Of a stretch of DNA of 10,000 nucleotides, positions 8,691 to 10,000 are shown in pieces. The first letter of the stretch is position 1. Every line of letters starts with the position of its first letter. The stretch is from contig CM018890.1 in the NCBI GenBank assembly GCA_009663005.1, positions 8,362,123 through 8,372,122 on the forward strand. The letters are read 5' to 3'. The DNA is from Actinidia chinensis (Eukaryota > Streptophyta > Magnoliopsida > Ericales > Actinidiaceae). Under the pieces are notes generated by a model that did no database searches, was not told the origin of the DNA, and worked only from the letters and a program-made list of their open reading frames with translations. The position numbers were made by a program, and so were the translations under genes.

Positions 8691-8710
8691 AGTGGACGAC
8701 AAAGTCCACT
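8691..8710. repeat. Short hairpin AGTGGAC/GTCCACT
   Basis: AGTGGAC (8691-8697) and GTCCACT (8704-8710) pair around GACAAA. It is retained in copy 3 near 5186 and, with a 6-bp stem, in copy 1 near 1670. In copy 6 the right arm reads GTCAACT and the left arm AGTGGGT, so the pairing is weakened. Confidence 0.4.
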
Positions 8711-8827
8711 GAAAGTTATTACTGCTTAAAAGAGATCGAACGACTTAATTGTATCTCTTTTCAAGAATACCAAGAGAAAGACTCTTTTAGTCATGTCTAG
8801 AAAATGATGAAGTATTGTACAAGATGA

Positions 8828-8962
8828 TTCTCGCTAGTTTGTTTTCAACCGGTACCATCAGAAACTAAAGACGGTGGTTGGGACACTATTATTGATCTCA
8901 AAGACATCAACCTTGGCGTAATTGAAGATCCCAAATCTGTCTTCGTCGGTACTCTTCTTTAA
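8828..8962 (+). pseudogene. Ty3/gypsy-polyprotein-like tail fragment, copy 5
   Basis: The frame is open from 8828 (after TGA at 8825) to TAA at 8960. It reads FSLVCFQPVPSETKDGGWDT, then IIDLKDINLGVIEDPKSVFV, then GTLL. The order PSET-(D)GG-acidic-DL-K-(I/V)NLG-EDPK-hydrophobic resembles the linker upstream of reverse transcriptase in plant Ty3/gypsy polyproteins. This rests on recall and is moderate at best. No protease, reverse transcriptase, RNase H or integrase motif is present anywhere in the monomer. The fragment ends at a stop 60 bp before the next unit. Copy 6 carries the matching sequence with 7 extra bases (GAACAAG region), giving EQVQPTPSETQDGGWDTIDD, which looks closer to the ancestral form. 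Confidence 0.3.
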
Positions 8963-9019
8963 GTGAAGAATTGATTTCCTATGAAAAGGTTGTCCAGAGC
9001 ACCAAGGAATTTGATGTTT

Positions 9020-9267
9020 GGATTTTAAATTATGAATTGGGTAAAATTAGCTATCTTATTTCGGTTTAAAGTTTGATTTTACGGAGATGGGTGTTCAAGA
9101 GTTTGTTTGATTCATTTTTCTTATTCAACAATTAATTTGGATTGGATTGGTGTTTCTTTAGATTTTGCCTCTTTGGTTGAGCTGATTTATCTTGAGGCTT
9201 TGATAGGTTCGTTTGATTGTCGCTCGATTGCTTATGATACTAATTTATATTTCTTTGATATATAGAG
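9020..9267 (+). repeat. Long tandem repeat, copy 6: direct head (edge-type)
   Basis: The head aligns with the other copies from GGATTTTAAATTATGAATTG to about 9267 (CTTTGATATATAGAGTG, compare CTTTGATAGACATATAAC in copy 5). It carries the variants seen in copy 1: GGGTGTTCAAGAG, TGCCTCTTTGGTTGAG, TTTGATAGGTTCGTTTGATTG. Homology then stops abruptly. About 1.1 kb of the monomer middle, including both A/T-rich blocks and the palindrome cluster, is absent from this copy. Confidence 0.88.
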
Positions 9268-9720
9268 TGCTTAAATACTAGAGTCAAAACCAAATGAACC
9301 AATCAAATGTTGGCCACAAATCAAGCCAATCGAAACGAATTGCATAATAAACAAACTCTTATATGCTCGAATCAACCCAAGAGAGCCGCCAAACTCATTT
9401 GAAAGAAGCAAAAAAGCTTTTCCCCAAAATGAACTGATGAAACTGTTGAACAACCAATATCTATCTATCAAATTTGAAACAAACAATAGGCCCAACTTCA
9501 CAGAATCAGTACATCCAAATTCCAAAACAAGCGGTAGCCATATATGCAAAATCAGTCAATACTATCGTCCTCAACAAATCTTCAAGTTAATCATCGATTC
9601 AATACCAGGATTACTCCAAATGTGACAGGTTCAACCACCTTCTTGAGTTTCTGATGGTGCCGATTGAACTTGTGCAATAAACTAGAGAGAATCATCTTGT
9701 ACATTGCTTCATCATTTTCT
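9268..9720 (-). repeat. Inverted, diverged monomer segment inside copy 6
   Basis: The right end (9633-9720) is a clear reverse-complement copy of the monomer tail. Leftward the similarity fades, but two words appear on the minus strand in the right order: AAGAGTTTGTTT (9349-9360) and GGTTTTGACTC (9281-9291), separated by 57 bp against 52 bp in the direct head. The simplest reading is an old inverted piece spanning a monomer tail and the following head. The minus strand has an unbroken 92-codon frame (9271-9549) with a hydrophobic, unrecognised product. I see no domain, and its neighbours give no support for a gene. Confidence 0.55.
9633..9720 (-). repeat. Left arm of an 88-bp inverted repeat
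   Basis: The reverse complement of this arm matches 9896-9983 over 88 bp without gaps and with 7 mismatches. Both arms belong to the monomer tail and both contain the TTTATTG(A/C)ACAAGTTCAA segment that copies 1-5 lack. Reading the minus strand, one frame runs ENDEAMYKMILSSLLHKFNR and onward without a stop through the arm. Confidence 0.9.
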
Positions 9721-9895
9721 TGCAATCAAGTAATCCTAATTTATATTATCCCTCTCTAGGAAGAACCTATGATGGAGAAAGCAAGGGTAGTGGGTGACAA
9801 AGTCAACTGAAAGTTGTTACTGCTTAGAAAAGTTTGAACGAGTTAATTATGTCTCTTTTCAAGAATATCATGAAAATACTTTTTTAGTCCTGTTA

Positions 9896-9983
9896 AGAAA
9901 ATGATGAAGCAACGTACAAGATGATTCTCGCTGGTTTATTGAACAAGTTCAACCGACACCATCAGAAACTCAAGACGGTGGTT
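9896..9983 (+). repeat. Right arm of an 88-bp inverted repeat
   Basis: This is the partner of 9633-9720, with a 175-bp spacer (9721-9895). A transcript crossing both arms could fold into a long hairpin with an almost perfect stem. In plants such transcripts can feed small-RNA production, but nothing here shows transcription. Confidence 0.9.
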
Positions 9984-10000
9984 GGGACACTATTGATGAT
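9908..10000 (+). pseudogene. Best-preserved polyprotein-like tail fragment, partial at window end
   Basis: In the frame through 9941 the product reads RWFIEQVQPTPSETQDGGWD and then TIDD up to base 10000, with TGA upstream at 9905. It matches the copy 5 fragment at 8849 in the PSETxDGGWDTI region. An alternative frame from 9897 is also open to the end and reads YKMILAGLLNKFNRHHQKLK from residue 7. The inverted arm keeps only that second frame open (the first has a stop there). So the true ancestral frame is not settled. Confidence 0.3.

Larger units (their letters stand above)
7264..9019 (+). repeat. Long tandem repeat, copy 5 (1756 bp, cleanest complete copy)
   Basis: This copy has the fewest apparent indels and serves best as a reference monomer. 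Landmarks are the A/T hairpin at 7622, palindrome site at 7855, TATA-like word at 8001, the LTR-like block at 8287, several short hairpins at 8277-8710 and the coding-like tail at 8828-8962. Some disorder remains at 7815-7990. It mixes group features. Its head is core-type (GATTATCGCT), but it shares with copy 1 the longer AATTTTAATTTTAATATTAC (7550), GAAGATATGTATG (7590) and GCACGTACTTTTTTT (7936). This makes it intermediate between edge and core copies. No intact gene is present. Confidence 0.94.
9721..10000 (+). repeat. Long tandem repeat, copy 6: direct tail, cut by window end
   Basis: From about 9730 the sequence rejoins the monomer (CTAATTTATATTATCCCTCTCTAGG, compare 8640) and continues in direct orientation to the window end. 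It differs from copies 1-5 by many substitutions and by a 7-bp-longer GTTTATTGAACAAGTTCAACC. There are few apparent frame-damaging indels, in keeping with an older edge copy. Two overlapping frames are open at 9897-10000. Confidence 0.88.

Noticed and set aside
235..9019. CRISPR array or other prokaryotic repeat system
   Set aside because: Repeat units of 1.75 kb with no unique spacers, no cas genes and plant-like composition rule this out.
9437..9625. 62-codon plus-strand frame in the rearranged part of copy 6
   Set aside because: It overlaps the minus-strand frame, has no recognisable motif, and is in an inverted repeat remnant.

Overview
The window looks like non-genic nuclear DNA from a plant, probably a dicot. 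It is strongly A/T-rich, has no open frame above 92 codons, and carries short plant-type motifs (G-box-like ACGTG, RY CATGCA, TCP-like GTGGGNCC, TATATAAA). Fragments resemble decayed LTR-retrotransposon sequence. The lineage assignment is inference; no gene here fixes the species.

Almost the whole window is one head-to-tail array of a long tandem repeat (monomer about 1,755 bp). Taking the conserved GGATTT near the head as an arbitrary start, copies begin at 235, 1990, 3756, 5512, 7264 and 9020, so the spacings are 1755, 1766, 1756, 1752 and 1756. Bases 1-234 are a left flank rich in TCCGG/TCCAG words. Copy 6 (9020-10000) is rearranged: a direct head, then about 450 bp in inverted orientation, then a direct tail that runs off the window. 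The array therefore probably continues to the right, or ends in this rearrangement.

Each monomer has the same layout. A head of about 245 bp is followed by an A/T-rich block with a 25-bp hairpin. Next comes a cluster of GC-containing palindromes, then a second A/T-rich block with a TATA-like word. A more balanced right third follows, with several short hairpins and a paired CTACGT/ACGTAG block that recalls plant LTR retrotransposons. The tail has short frames resembling a piece of a Ty3/gypsy polyprotein. All such frames are broken, and no copy encodes an intact protein.

The copies differ in two ways. Copies 1 and 6 share older variants in the head that copies 2-5 have lost, as expected when the middle of an array is homogenised and its edges are not. 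Separately, parts of copies 2-4 (about 2890-3797, 4055-5777 and 6060-7200) are full of one- or two-base indels, while neighbouring tracts of 257 and 282 bp are identical between copies. That pattern suggests unpolished long-read consensus as much as biology, so frameshifts there should not be over-read.

I see no functional protein-coding gene, rRNA, tRNA, CRISPR array or bacterial system. The most interesting items are the long-unit satellite itself, its edge-versus-core sequence pattern, the fold-back structure in copy 6, and the probable retrotransposon origin.
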